A stretch of DNA of 64,000 nucleotides from Nothopassalora personata (lineage: Eukaryota; Ascomycota; Dothideomycetes; Mycosphaerellales; Mycosphaerellaceae): the NCBI GenBank assembly GCA_033816765.1, contig CM066298.1, positions 620,001 to 684,000 on the forward strand, read 5' to 3'. A program made the position numbers and the translations under genes. The notes beneath the pieces are model-generated. The model worked only from the letters and a program-made list of their open reading frames with translations. It was not told the origin of the DNA and searched no databases. Positions 35,334 to 45,684 of the stretch are shown one piece after another (position 1 is the stretch's first letter; each line of letters starts with the position of its first letter).

Positions 35334-36991
35334 ATAGCGTGGAGGTCAAATCTGTCTTGTCGACGTTGACCTTCAGGGAATACTTCTCCCCATTACATGA
35401 TCGATATGGAATCCTGCCTCTCGCTCGTGGCCAGCTCACAGCGCTTCATATCGCTCTCGTGCCCAGTATGGTGGCAGCTACCACCATGGCGCCAAGTTTT
35501 GTCGTCACGGCGTACGCGCAGAGGTCGCATGCATAGTGTTCGCTGCGACAGATCCGAGTTTGGGGATTCTCGAAGCTGGTCGTTGCTTCGCCCTTGAATG
35601 GACTTTGCGCTTGCGGACATATCTCCACCGAGCGAGTTTGCAAGATCGGTGGTCTTGCAGAGCACAGAGAGTGAAAATCAACGCGTCGATCTCGCGTTGT
35701 CGGGGCGTTGCTTCTGCGGTTACACTTGGCAAATTTCAGGCCACCATCTTTCTGTGATGACCGCTTTCACAACTGTGCCATACCGCAGACTCGACCTCGT
35801 TCAAGAATCTTTGATGCTTTCAACCGAGTTCGCTTTCATCGCGAGGTGTGTCGCCGCGAGTGCCATGGAGAGGTCCATGAGGAAGGAAAGGGTGTTCAAG
35901 ACACGCCGAAGGCTGGAATAACGGTTAGCATTCTCGTTGATCAGCTCGAGGAAGATTGCCTCGTGTCGTACGTATATCGGCCATAGTGATAGATGATTTA
36001 AAAGCCAACAGCGAATACTTCTACCTCTATCTAGGGTGGGGAAGATAGAATCTCAATCATCAAAGCAGAAACATTCGGTACGTAAGCACATAGAGCAAGG
36101 CAACTCGGGGCCGTCCTTCGTTGCACTCAAAAAGATCTATCAGGAACATCTTCTCAGCCTTGCATTGATGCTCCCTTACCTTCACCCTCCTGCGCTTGCA
36201 CCGTAAACACCCCTGCCTCGATTCTGTACATGCGAGCGCAAGGCTTCTGTTTTCGCCTTCTTTCCCCAGTGGAGGTGTACGCGATCTTCGCGAGCATGGC
36301 GTTGTGCGGCTCCCGGCTGGAGGGAGTCTTGCGCACTACGCGAGCTGTGCAAGTCATTGGTGTTGGGTCCGTTGATATTATCTCCGTTGGATTTCATTGC
36401 GGTTCGCCCACTGCCTGCCGCTGCGTCGTTGCACATACTTCTAATAAAGACAGCGAGTGGTATCATGGTAGCTTTGCAGGCGACATACGAGAGGCATCAG
36501 CCGTCCAGGGCAGTGATAGACAAATCAGAGGATGAAGATGAAGTCCGGAAAGCAATCGTTTCTTCTTGATGATATGCTTTTGTGCTGTTTGTGTCAGGCA
36601 GATAGCCACGCGTAGTCGACCACGAGACGACTGCGGCTTATGAGGACGTGTTTGCTGCTATGATTACCAAGCTAAGAGCATGAGTGCAAGGCTGTCGGGA
36701 TCAGGCTGCCACGGGCAATCGAAAGTGTGCTATCGAAGATGGAGATGAGGGAGGAACTTTCAAGCATGATTAAAAAAAACGACGACACACGATTGAACAT
36801 TACTCTACACTATGCTTTCGCTATCCTAATGTTACGGGTATCTCACCTCGAGCATCACTGTGCAATGCCGCTGGGTCGGGTCCTGCCTCTGCACATAAAC
36901 TTTACACATCCCTCCCAAACTCCAGCGCAGTAAAATGATCTGGTCCACCGGGCGGAAAAGCTTTCGCTCCAATAAAATACATGAAAGGCAC
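35334..36991. other. Interval with a transcription-factor relic and no intact gene
   Basis: Apart from the Zn2Cys6 relic at 36.1-36.5 kb no supported feature is seen. Open frames of 60-107 codons on both strands overlap one another. Confidence 0.35.
36105..36470 (-). pseudogene. Zn2Cys6 zinc-cluster relic
   Basis: On the minus strand 36213-36180 reads GCLRCKRRRVK, directly followed by GTAAGG, a donor at the position where many fungal Zn2Cys6 genes have an intron. A 54-bp intron ending in GAG at 36126 would join to CNEGRPRVALLYV, giving C-x2-C-x6-C, but the later cysteines are missing and a stop follows soon. It is probably a fragment of a transcription-factor gene; chance similarity cannot be excluded. 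Confidence 0.35.
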
Positions 36992-39127
36992 TTAGCCAGT
37001 CCGTGATCCATCTCCCTCTCTCGTCGACAGCCCTCTTGATGAGAGTTTACTCATCTCAATCCCACCATTCGGCTGCGGGCCCTTCTTCTCCCCACCAGCT
37101 CCCTGTATACTATACCTCTTCGCATCCTCCTTCGCCTTTTCGATTCGTTGCTTCTTGGTCTTCGTGTGACCAAGTCGTGTATCGCCTTCCTGGTAGGGTC
37201 GTTTGAAGCTCAGGTAACTTGGACTCCTCGGCCGAAAAAGCACAGCCATCCAGTTCTTCAAGAATGTCGCCTGCGAGAAAGGCCGATGGCGATCTTTGGG
37301 CAAGAACTTGTGGCTGTTCAAGTACTCGCGCGTCGTCTCGCCACGGGCCACGAGGAACAGGTGGTAGACGAAGAGGGAGCCGGGGTATGGGAGCGCCAGA
37401 ATACTATAGATGAACATTGCGAAGGCAACGCGCTCTTGCACACGTCCGCCCAGTGCTGTGCCGAAGGAGATGTCGTTCTGCTGGGCGTAGTAGCTGATGT
37501 GGACGAGGCTGAAAGCCAGTAGGAGCAAGGCCATGAGGCTAGCGAAGCCTACAAAGCCGAAAAAGAAGCGATAGTTGCGGCGGCCGACACAGTTGTTGAG
37601 CCAGACACAGTGGTGGTCTTGCGATTCGATGCAGGCGTCGCACGTGCGGCAGTGGTGGGCGCGTGGAGGCCGCCAAATGTTGCATGACTTACAATACTTC
37701 GTAGGCACTTCCATCGCCGTTGAGCCTTGGTTCACAGATCCATTCTCCGCATCAGCTTGAGGTGATGGTTGCTTTCGACCTGGAAATGTCTTGACCAGCA
37801 CCCACTCGGTAGTCGGTGGTCCGACAGTAAGAGGATCCTTGTCCTCATCTGCATTTGGCGGATGTGGATGTAGATTTCGTGGGAGGATGCCAGGGTCCGA
37901 GAATGCGGCGTGTAAGAAGGATGAGATCGTGACGAAGAAGACATACGCGAACACGATCGGAATGGCTGGCGAGAGGTTGAGCCATAACCAAGGTGCACTA
38001 AATGCGAAGAACAAGGCCGCAGGGAGGACCGCCAAGATGAATGTGGCGATGTTGAGAGGCTGCGCTTTCGTGTTTAGGCATCGCCCGGACAAGAAGAAGA
38101 GCATATTCCCAGCAAAGTATTCGTAATTCTTACCCGTAGACTTCCCACGACTGTTCGTGTTTTTCCCAGCATTAGACGTTATCTTCTCATTCGGTGTATG
38201 GGTAGGTGATGCTGGGTTGGAGTGAAGCTTTTCGTGTGATCTTGATGGCTTCCGTTCATGCGTGTCTCGCTTGCTCGAATGTCTCGAACTGAGACCAAGC
38301 GAAGCACGGAGAGAAAGCGGTGACTTCGGTGGTGGGGGTGGTGGTGGTGGTGGTGGAACACCCTTTTTCTGGTTCTGCTGTATTCTTGCGTTGAGAGGAG
38401 CAACACTGTTGTCCGTGGTCACACTGCCGGGGCTAACAGTGCTGCGCAAGCCATTCTCATTACTCGAACTGGTGGTCGAGAAGCCTCTGCTAGTTGGCAG
38501 AGGAGGAGAGGAGGCCGCGCCATCTCTTGTCGTCAGCTCTGTCTTCACCGAAGCATTACTGTACCGATTACGGCGATCTGGTGTCTCTTGCTCTTCTGCG
38601 ACACTGTGCTGTGCTTGATCATGTAATACGTTCTGCCGTAGTCCAGATGCCGAGCCTGTCCGGTTCCCAACATTCTGACCTCTCTGCGCTTGAAGCATAT
38701 GCGGACTCATAGGCCGACTAAAGCCTTGCGGTATGAGACTGGGGACATGTGTTGATCCCACTGCCGAGCCTGGTCTGCTACTCTGCCTGCTTGCCTGATC
38801 CTCTCTCTTCGCGTAGAAGGCATTGAAGCCTCTTCGCGAAGAAGGCGCCGTCGAGGGAGAGGCCCATGATGCGCGTGAGCCGTCTCGCGCATAGCTGGGG
38901 TCGTTTGATGTGACGCCGCTCGCAGGTCGCGAAGGTGGAAGTCCCGGCTCTCCTGCTGGACCAGTAGTAGACGGAATGTCCTCGAGGCTCGGGCTGGCGA
39001 TGAATTCTGAGGTGTTGTTTGACGATGCCGTGAGTGGTCGTCCATCCGGTGAGGTCGGGAAAGGGTCGTTGTCTAGAAAAGTCGGAAAGGTGGTGCCTCG
39101 TTGGTGTGCATCGCTGAGGTTGGCCAT
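36992..39127 (-). CDS. DHHC-type protein S-palmitoyltransferase (ERF2-like)
   Basis: A single-exon gene of 711 aa. The N-terminal 330 residues are Ser/Pro-rich and disordered, with a run of 10 prolines after GV. Membrane segments follow (NIATFILAVLPAALFFAFSA, WLWLNLSPAIPIVFAYVFFV). The zinc/DHHC core is KYCKSCNIWRPPRAHHCRTC, then CIESQDHHCVWLNNCVGRRN, with the catalytic DHHC Cys at about residue 507. Two more helices and the TTREYLN motif (TTxE type) come after. Erf2-type enzymes palmitoylate Ras in the ER/Golgi. In Zymoseptoria and relatives a palmitoyltransferase gene is one of the known flanks of the MAT locus. A large transposon now starts 247 bp upstream of its ATG. Confidence 0.9.
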   Translation of the reverse strand: MANLSDAHQRGTTFPTFLDNDPFPTSPDGRPLTASSNNTSEFIASPSLEDIPSTTGPAGEPGLPPSRPASGVTSNDPSYARDGSRASWASPSTAPSSRRGFNAFYAKREDQASRQSSRPGSAVGSTHVPSLIPQGFSRPMSPHMLQAQRGQNVGNRTGSASGLRQNVLHDQAQHSVAEEQETPDRRNRYSNASVKTELTTRDGAASSPPLPTSRGFSTTSSSNENGLRSTVSPGSVTTDNSVAPLNARIQQNQKKGVPPPPPPPPPPKSPLSLRASLGLSSRHSSKRDTHERKPSRSHEKLHSNPASPTHTPNEKITSNAGKNTNSRGKSTGKNYEYFAGNMLFFLSGRCLNTKAQPLNIATFILAVLPAALFFAFSAPWLWLNLSPAIPIVFAYVFFVTISSFLHAAFSDPGILPRNLHPHPPNADEDKDPLTVGPPTTEWVLVKTFPGRKQPSPQADAENGSVNQGSTAMEVPTKYCKSCNIWRPPRAHHCRTCDACIESQDHHCVWLNNCVGRRNYRFFFGFVGFASLMALLLLAFSLVHISYYAQQNDISFGTALGGRVQERVAFAMFIYSILALPYPGSLFVYHLFLVARGETTREYLNSHKFLPKDRHRPFSQATFLKNWMAVLFRPRSPSYLSFKRPYQEGDTRLGHTKTKKQRIEKAKEDAKRYSIQGAGGEKKGPQPNGGIEMSKLSSRGLSTREGDGSRTG

Positions 39128-39374
39128 GATGGCTATCGATATCGATCGTGGCGAGTGTCTATGGCAGCCCGCGGTCGCATGACATTCATACCCTCAACCC
39201 GGTGTCGCGCGTCGATGTGATGTGAATTGCAGCTGAAAGCGAACCATTCTCTTGAAGTGTGCTTGCTGTCCTACCTTCGCCGTCGATATGGGGAGAAATG
39301 GGGGGGGGGGGAGGGGGCATAGAGATCGACATACGCACAGAGAGTACTGGACGCTCGGCAGGGTCCGCCGGACA

Positions 39375-39404
39375 GTGGCCTAGGCTTACAAAACCGGCAA
39401 ATAC
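39375..39404 (+). repeat. Left terminal inverted repeat
   Basis: Thirty bases identical, in reverse complement, to 51574-51603. Directly inside it, a 20-bp direct repeat with the GACTCGCT word is at 39441-39480. Confidence 0.85.
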
Positions 39405-39510
39405 CCGCATTCAAAATTCGCAATCCTCAATCCTCATTATTATAGACTCGCTATTTGTCTTATAGACTCGCTATTTGTCTAACAGCACACTCGCTACATT
39501 GCTTTATACA

Positions 39511-40850
39511 ATGCCACGTCTAGCGATCGATCTAGAGCCCTTTCGCATCGATATCGAGCTATAGACTGCCGCTAAATTTATATAGGCAGCTATTCGAGAC
39601 AACCTCTTCAATCTCTACGGTGTTCGAATCAGCGAACGGACCCTCCGCTAGCGACTCGTAGAGTAGCGAGGGACTCGCGAGGATAATTAGGCTTATAATT
39701 AGGCTCGCTAGGCCGAGCTACGCTAGCGAGTCGAGGAACTATTCTAGAAATATAGCCTCGACGATAGCGAGTCTTATGCTATCCTCCGCCTCGATAGATT
39801 CGACCTTACCCTTCGCTAGTATTAAGAGCTACGAAGAGGTATTAGATTAAAGCGTAGTCTTAGTAAAGAACAAGCTCTAGCTATAGAGCCTAAGATATAG
39901 CGAGTCCTTTAGGAAGTTATAAGCAGTAGCTATTAGCAAGACTAGGGCTATCGTAAGCTAGTAAGAGAGCTACGTAAGAGTTATTATATTATTAGACGGT
40001 AGGATAGACTCGGTGTCTATAGACTCGTAGACTAGACTCGCTAACTTTATTAGCGACCATATTAGGACACTCGCTCGTACGATTAACCCTATCCCTTTTA
40101 TCTCTTACAATCCTATAATACGAGACCCTATAATACCGCGGTATACGAGGCTAAAAGTAGAAGGTCCTAACGACGTCTAGTTAATCGATGCCTTTCTAAA
40201 ATACGAGCGCTTTAAGATATAGATCTACGCTTATATTAACGTCTACTCTCGGCGGGTTATCTAGTACTATATAGGGCCTATAGCAAAGACGAAGTTCTCT
40301 ATATTTGCTTAATACGTTAGAGTAATACATTACGGTAGTAGGGTACTAAATCGCGTACGATCTAATTAGGGCGTTAAGACGCCTATGTTAGCCGATGCCT
40401 ATCTACGAGTCCGAGAGCGACTCGCTAGTAATCTACTTACGTTCGATAAGGCCTTCTATTACACCTTAAGTAAGGGTAATTAAACTATCGAACACTAGTA
40501 GGGCGAGGGTACTAAGGCTACATTTAATCGCTAGAGAGACCTCTTTAATTAGTATATTACAATAGGACTCTTTAAGGAAGTATTAGCCGTAGATAGGATA
40601 GCATTCGCTACTATCTATATTCTAATCCTTCGAAGTGTTATATTATTATTCGTTAACGAGTGGAACCGCTATCGTATCCGTCGTTATAACCTAGAATCGT
40701 ATATAAACGGTATACCGGATATCCTATATAACTACCTAGAGTTAAAAGGAGTACGACTATATAGGCATCTACTTAACCCTAAGGACGAGGAGCTTCGCTA
40801 GTAGAAGGAGCGAGTTGATTAGTACGGTACGTTAATCCAGGGTGTCTATA
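39511..40850 (+). pseudogene. DDE/integrase-core transposase relic
   Basis: Starts ATGCCACGTCTAGCG at 39511, reading MPRLAIDLEPFRIDIE and then stop codons that are all TAG/TAA, as expected from Gln/Trp codons after RIP. The N-terminus resembles helix-turn-helix openings of fungal integrase-core proteins (VRISERTLR). Around 40240-40270 comes NVYSRRVI followed by YYIGP, the position of the first catalytic Asp. VRSN...GVKTPMLADAYLRVR (about 40355-40420) fits the second, and a TIEH..GEGTKATF block (about 40488-40530) contains the Glu candidates. The frame changes at least once between the start and these blocks, by an intron or a frameshift. The call rests on motif order only. Confidence 0.5.
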
Positions 40851-42179
40851 GTAGCGAGTCTAGCGCTACTATAGCTACGAGTCCTAGCTTAGCTAAGGGA
40901 GGACTCGCTATAGCTTAAGTGCGGACTCGCTATAGCTTAAGTGCGGACTCGCTACTACTTCTACTTAACCGAGTCTACAAATCCTATAGCTAATACCTTA
41001 TAGACCTTACTACATACTTACCGCCTCTAACGCTAGAGTAGGTTAATAAGAAGCTTACTACTGCTAGCTATCTATTAACACTAGACGGTAGCGAGGCCGG
41101 CCCTAGCCTAGGCCCTAAGAAATTGCATGTCTACGCCTATTAGTATCTACAAAACGAGACTACGCAATATCTCCGAGGTGGAGGGGGACTCGCTAAGTAC
41201 ATACCGCCTACTCGCCTTAACGGATTAGAGCTAACGGAACGAACAATAGACTTGTTCGCTTAAGCCGGTGAGCTATTATAGGTTATATAGCAACGAGTCT
41301 ACGTCCTACGTCCTTTTTCCTACGAGTCTTTTCCTACTACTTCTAACATTATATTAGCTCTAACTTAGGACGATCTTTGCATACACAAGTTAGTAAAGAC
41401 TTCTCTAGTTTATAGCGAGGTCTACGGCCATCTACTAAGGTGTAGTAAATGTAGTATATCTAACCTAGCCTTTATCGAGCCTAGCGAGTCCGTAACGAGT
41501 CCGCCTTTGCCCTTATCGTCGATTCCTAGTACCGAGACCCCTTCGAAACCGAACGGCACTACTAGATACGGTCTTTATACATTACTCGTAGCGAGTAGCT
41601 ATAGTCGGGCTAATGAGGTACTCGCTCGCAATAAGTAGACTTATGTTCGCTAGCTTAGTAATACTAGAATTAACCCGTTATCGAGCGCTACTTAGGGCCT
41701 ACGGACTAGTGTTATTAAGGCTCGTAGTATAAGTGTTCCTATCTCGTTAGTCTAGGGTAAAGCCAAAAAGCTATCTTAACCGCCTAGGGGACCTAGCCTA
41801 ATAATATCCGTTAAGCTATATAAGGTACCGTTTACTATTAAACGTAAGGGGGACCTTAAGACATAGGAGTATTAGCCGCATAAGCTCCTTACCGTGTGGC
41901 AAATTACCGGACGATAGACTCGCTACGAGTCGTCTTTAGCTAAAGTAGTAGATACGATAACCTAGCTTTATAACCTCGTCTTTTAAGAAGGCGCGGATAA
42001 GCTAGGCCTATAGCTTACACGTCCTTATACTATACCGCCCTTCCTCTTCGTAAAGGCTACTAAAGATAATGTACCTATTCTTCTAAGTAAATTAAGCATA
42101 CGAGAGCGAGATCTCGAGGACATATTAATACCGTATACTAAGGGTATCTAGAACGCGAAGGATAGGCGAGAAGTACTAG
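40851..42179 (+). pseudogene. Second plus-strand coding trace of the TIR element, interrupted by the chromovirus
   Basis: Sense-strand stretches free of stops other than TAG/TAA continue up to the chromovirus insertion at 42185 and appear to resume, in frame across the TTAAC site, from 49670 to about 49830. Examples are TRYGLYTLLVASSYSRANEV (about 41570) and AKDRREVLVN ending at 42184. I do not recognise the protein. A 22-bp tandem repeat with the word GGACTCGCTATAGC lies at about 40900-40950. Confidence 0.35.
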
Positions 42180-42184
42180 TTAAC
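42180..42184 (+). repeat. Target-site duplication (left), TTAAC
   Basis: TTAAC immediately precedes the 5' LTR and is repeated at 49665-49669 immediately after the 3' LTR; 5 bp is normal for Ty3/Gypsy integration. Confidence 0.85.
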
Positions 42185-42379
42185 TATAAGGGGCAGCCTA
42201 GTAGCTAACCCTTACATGTAGCCTTACATGTAATATACGGTCGCGACCGGCTACTAAGCCGTACGTAACACGTATACGTACACCTTACGACGCGCAATGC
42301 GTCTTAAACAAAAGGCAAGAATTAGTTCATCTACGACTAGAGGTCGTGGGCGTACTATACATTACGACATCCCTTAACA
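42185..42379 (+). repeat. 5' LTR of the chromovirus
   Basis: 195 bp, beginning TATAAGGGGCAGCC and ending CCCTTAACA. A TG..CA terminus is expected; the TA start is consistent with a RIP change of TG to TA. Nearly identical to 49470-49664. Confidence 0.88.
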
Positions 42380-42719
42380 GTTCTAATTCTTCTCTTCGTT
42401 ACAATCTATATACGCTATAGAGTCCGAACGCGACGATAGTAGCGCTACGCCTACGGCTCCCCTAAGCCCTAGGGCCTAGTAATAAGCGAGGCGTATAGCC
42501 TTAGTCGTAAGGAGGGATGCCCTTCGGGTAGAGGTTAAGGAGAAGGAGATATAGAGGGAGATTAAACAGTTAGAGATCTTACGGGACGTAAGCGTACCGC
42601 CGGCAGACCCTTAGGGCGAATCCGGCGGAGAACTATCCCCTACTCCCCCTCCTCTATCTATAGTAACTAACGATAATATCGTAGCTCGAGGCGCGGTCGC
42701 ATCGCATACGACACGTTTA

Positions 42720-43470
42720 CGTCTTAAAGAACCTACGCCTTTTAGAGGGGACTCGATTAAGAAAGTACGGGTATTCCTAAGGGAGCTCTCTCTTATCTTT
42801 ACCCTCTTAGGCGGCACGTATACGACGAACGAGTTAAAGGTCCTATATAGGCTTATATACCTAAGCGGAGAGGTAAGTAAGCGATAGCACGCTAACTATA
42901 GCGTCCTTAACCTTAAAGGGTATATATACTAGGACTTTAAGGAGTTCTATCGAGACGTATGCGGTAACCCTATAAACCGCGTACTTAACGTAATGTTAGA
43001 GTATAAGGCGGTGAAATAGAAGGATAACTAGATAGTACGTTAGTTTACGACTAAGCTAGATGTTATAGAGGATTAGTTAGGGTACTATACGGAGACGTAA
43101 CGCGTGCGACACATACTCGCTAAGCTTACGCCTAGCCTACGGTCCGTAATCGTTAAGTTTTATAACATCCTAATAACTAGAGAGGAACTAGTAATCCTAG
43201 CTTCGCGTATTAAAAGCACGGAGCGTAGTAGCGGAGGGTACGACCGCGGGTAGCATAGTCGCCGTAGGCGAGAGACTAAGGGCGACTAAGGGCGAAGCGA
43301 TCGTAGCTCGAAGTAGTAGAAGTATAGTTAGGCGTCGCGCGACCCGGGTACGAGTTACTAGCGGGACGCCGGCGGATCGTCTATAACCTTCGATAGGACT
43401 AAAGCGGAGTACTATAGATGCTATAAGAAGGGTTATATTAAGACGGATTGCCCGAATAGGCACCTATAGA
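42720..43470 (+). pseudogene. gag relic with mutated zinc knuckle
   Basis: Sense-strand blocks such as FKEFYRDVCGNPINRVLNVM (about 42930-42995) and VRHILAKLTPSLRSVIVKFY (about 43110-43165) are typical of the capsid region of fungal Gypsy elements. The CCHC knuckle is at 43410-43451 with the correct C-x2-C-x4-H-x4-C spacing, but the first Cys and the His codons now read TAC and TAT (Tyr). Confidence 0.65.
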
Positions 43471-43531
43471 AGGACCGTAACGCGTAAGCGGTTCGTAGGG
43501 TAGACGCTACGAAGGCTCTAACTAAGAAGGG

Positions 43532-43729
43532 TAGCGACTAGGGAAAAGGTAGAGGACTAGAAGTAGGTCGCTCCTAAGTCCGAGTTTTCCTAAAGTCGAC
43601 CCTTTAAGGCGAGTAGATGTATGTCTAGCGTAGCGACTAGGAAAAAGGTAGAGGACTATAAGTAGGTCGCTCCTGAGTCCGAGTTTTCCTAAAGTCGACC
43701 CTTTAAGGCGAGTAGATACGTGTCTAGCG
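43532..43729 (+). repeat. 99-bp tandem duplication between gag and pol
   Basis: Two adjacent copies, starting at 43532 and 43631, each begin TAGCGACTAG and end GTCTAGCG. They differ at a few positions, mostly transitions. Confidence 0.8.
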
Positions 43730-44901
43730 CGTCACTTGCGAGGCGTAGTCGAGACTCGTAAGGGCTTTCGCGAGGCTACGTTTCTCCTAGATAACTATAC
43801 GGATCTTAGCCTAGTATCGTATAAGTATATACTCCGACATTAAATGTAACCTATTAATAGGGTAAGGCTACCGAAGTTAGAGTCGTATACGCATAACCTA
43901 GGGTATTGCTACGGCGCCTTTACGGTTCGGCTGCGACTCGCTAATAACGCGGGAGTAGAGCGCGTAAGTAACGCTATCTACTACGCGGTACCTATAGGTA
44001 GGCTATTAGTAATTTTAGGTAGACCCTAGAGGCACCGCAATCGGATCGTAAAGAGCGATTGTAAGGACTAGTAGTACTACGGTATAGAGACGCCTACGAT
44101 TTAGTAGCGTAACGCACGCGAGTTCCTTAGGGATCTCGAGAGCTTAAAGTAGGTTTATACGATAAGTGTTCGGGCTATTACTATAGCAGTACCCGAAGGA
44201 GAGGACCCCTCGTAGCCTAAAGAATTTATAGACTTCCGAGATGTATACGCACCTAATAAGTAGGCGAAGCGTAAGATACCCGATAGGGTTAAGCATACGA
44301 TTAATCTCGTTAAAGGAAAGAAACCCCCTTTTAAGCCGCTATACTACTAGTCCTTAACTAAGTTAGAGGCCTTAAAGAAGTACCTTACGTAAGTAATAGA
44401 GAAGGGGTAGATTAGGCGGTCCGTAAGCGAGGCGGGTACGCCTATCTTATTCGTGCTAAAGAAAGACGGTACCCTTAGGCTCTATGTAGACTATAGAGGC
44501 TTAAATGAGATTATAGTAAAGAACCGATACCCCCTACCCCTAATTAGCGAGACGCTAGATAGGCTATTAGGTTCTAGGTTCTTCACTATAATCGATTTAA
44601 AGGACGCCTACTATCGTATCCCTATTAAGCGAGGCGATAAGTAGAAGACTACGTTTCGTACGCGATACGGATACTACGAGTACCTAGTAATACCGTTTAG
44701 GTTAACTAACGCACTAGTAATCTTTTAAGGGTATATTAATAAGGCGCTAACCGGCTTAGTTAATAACATTTACGTAGTCTACCTAGATAATATCCTTATC
44801 TATAGCGAGACGCGTAAGGCATACGTGCGAGCCGTACGCGAAGTACTTACGAGGCTACGGAAGTTTGCTCTATTCGTAAACCCTAAGAAGTGTCGCTTCT
44901 T

Positions 44902-44916
44902 CTAGGAGAATGCCGA
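44902..44916 (+). repeat. 15-bp target duplication flanking the inner insert (left copy)
   Basis: CTAGGAGAATGCCGA occurs at 44902-44916 and again at 45685-45699. Deleting one copy plus the insert restores the RT reading frame. Confidence 0.85.
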
Positions 44917-45684
44917 TTGATTGATTGATTGATTATTCCATTAACGTGCTATTTGAGTCAAAGACTATGCAACACGGGTCTCGAGAACGAGACCAAAATT
45001 TGAGAGAAGGAGAAAAGCCCCGTCGTACCCCGGACGTAAAAACTCCTTAAAAGATGCGAGCAACGCTCGCTATTCGAACCGTAAATCGAATATATTGCGG
45101 CGTAGTACGCGCGTACCCGGTAGTCGTGTCTTGTCGAGAATTGCGGTTTGTCGCCTTGCCCCGGGCGAGACAAGTTTTGCGCCCGTGTCTCGTTCTTGTT
45201 TTAAAAAGCCAAGCCGGCCGTACCCGTACGCACCGAGCAAAATCCCAAGAAACACCCGTTGCCTCTGTTTCAATCCAGTCGCGTTCTCCGGTCTCGAGTG
45301 TAGCTCCTCGGTCGCAGTGGCCTCGCTGTCGTCCCCCCCTCGGCCTCTCTTGGTTCCAGCCGTGCAGTATACGTGGTTTGCGCCCCTAAACGCCTCTCTT
45401 GGTTCCAGCCGGCAGTTTACGTGGTTTGCCGGGACGACAGGTAGACAGCGCCTTCGTTGTTCGAGCGACGTGTACGCTATGTACGTCGCTTTCCCTTCTC
45501 GCAGTTCCGGAGTTCTTGTTTGTAGATTTTGAGCGTATCTCGTTCGTTCGGTTCGTCCGACCTGTCTTTTCTTGTTTCGAGTCGAGTAGGCTTGTATTTT
45601 TCGAGAGAGAGAGTCTTAGTTTCTCTTCGTCGTAACGAAGATACTTACGTCGTCCGCCGCGTGAAGGCGCTCTCTATAGGACGA
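44917..45684 (-). mobile_element. 768-bp insert resembling a SINE or 5'-truncated LINE
   Basis: It is flanked by a 15-bp direct repeat and begins on the plus strand with (TTGA)4, that is, a (TCAA)n tail at its 3' end on the minus strand. Both traits are usual for target-primed (non-LTR) insertion. It has no LTRs or inverted ends. Base use differs sharply from its host: CA and TG are common, TA is rare. An internal 49-bp tandem duplication (starts 45343 and 45392, GCCTCTCTTGGTTCCAGCC) is present. No long open frame and no clear pol III A/B boxes near the presumed 5' end were seen, so SINE versus LINE is undecided. Confidence 0.6.

Noticed and set aside
39441..39480. Possible CRISPR-like short direct repeats
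   Set aside because: Only two 20-bp copies without spacers, inside a fungal transposon; not a CRISPR array.
42611..43463. Minus-strand open frames inside the chromovirus
   Set aside because: RIP creates stops mainly on the coding strand and can leave antisense frames open; the sense strand carries the recognisable Gag.
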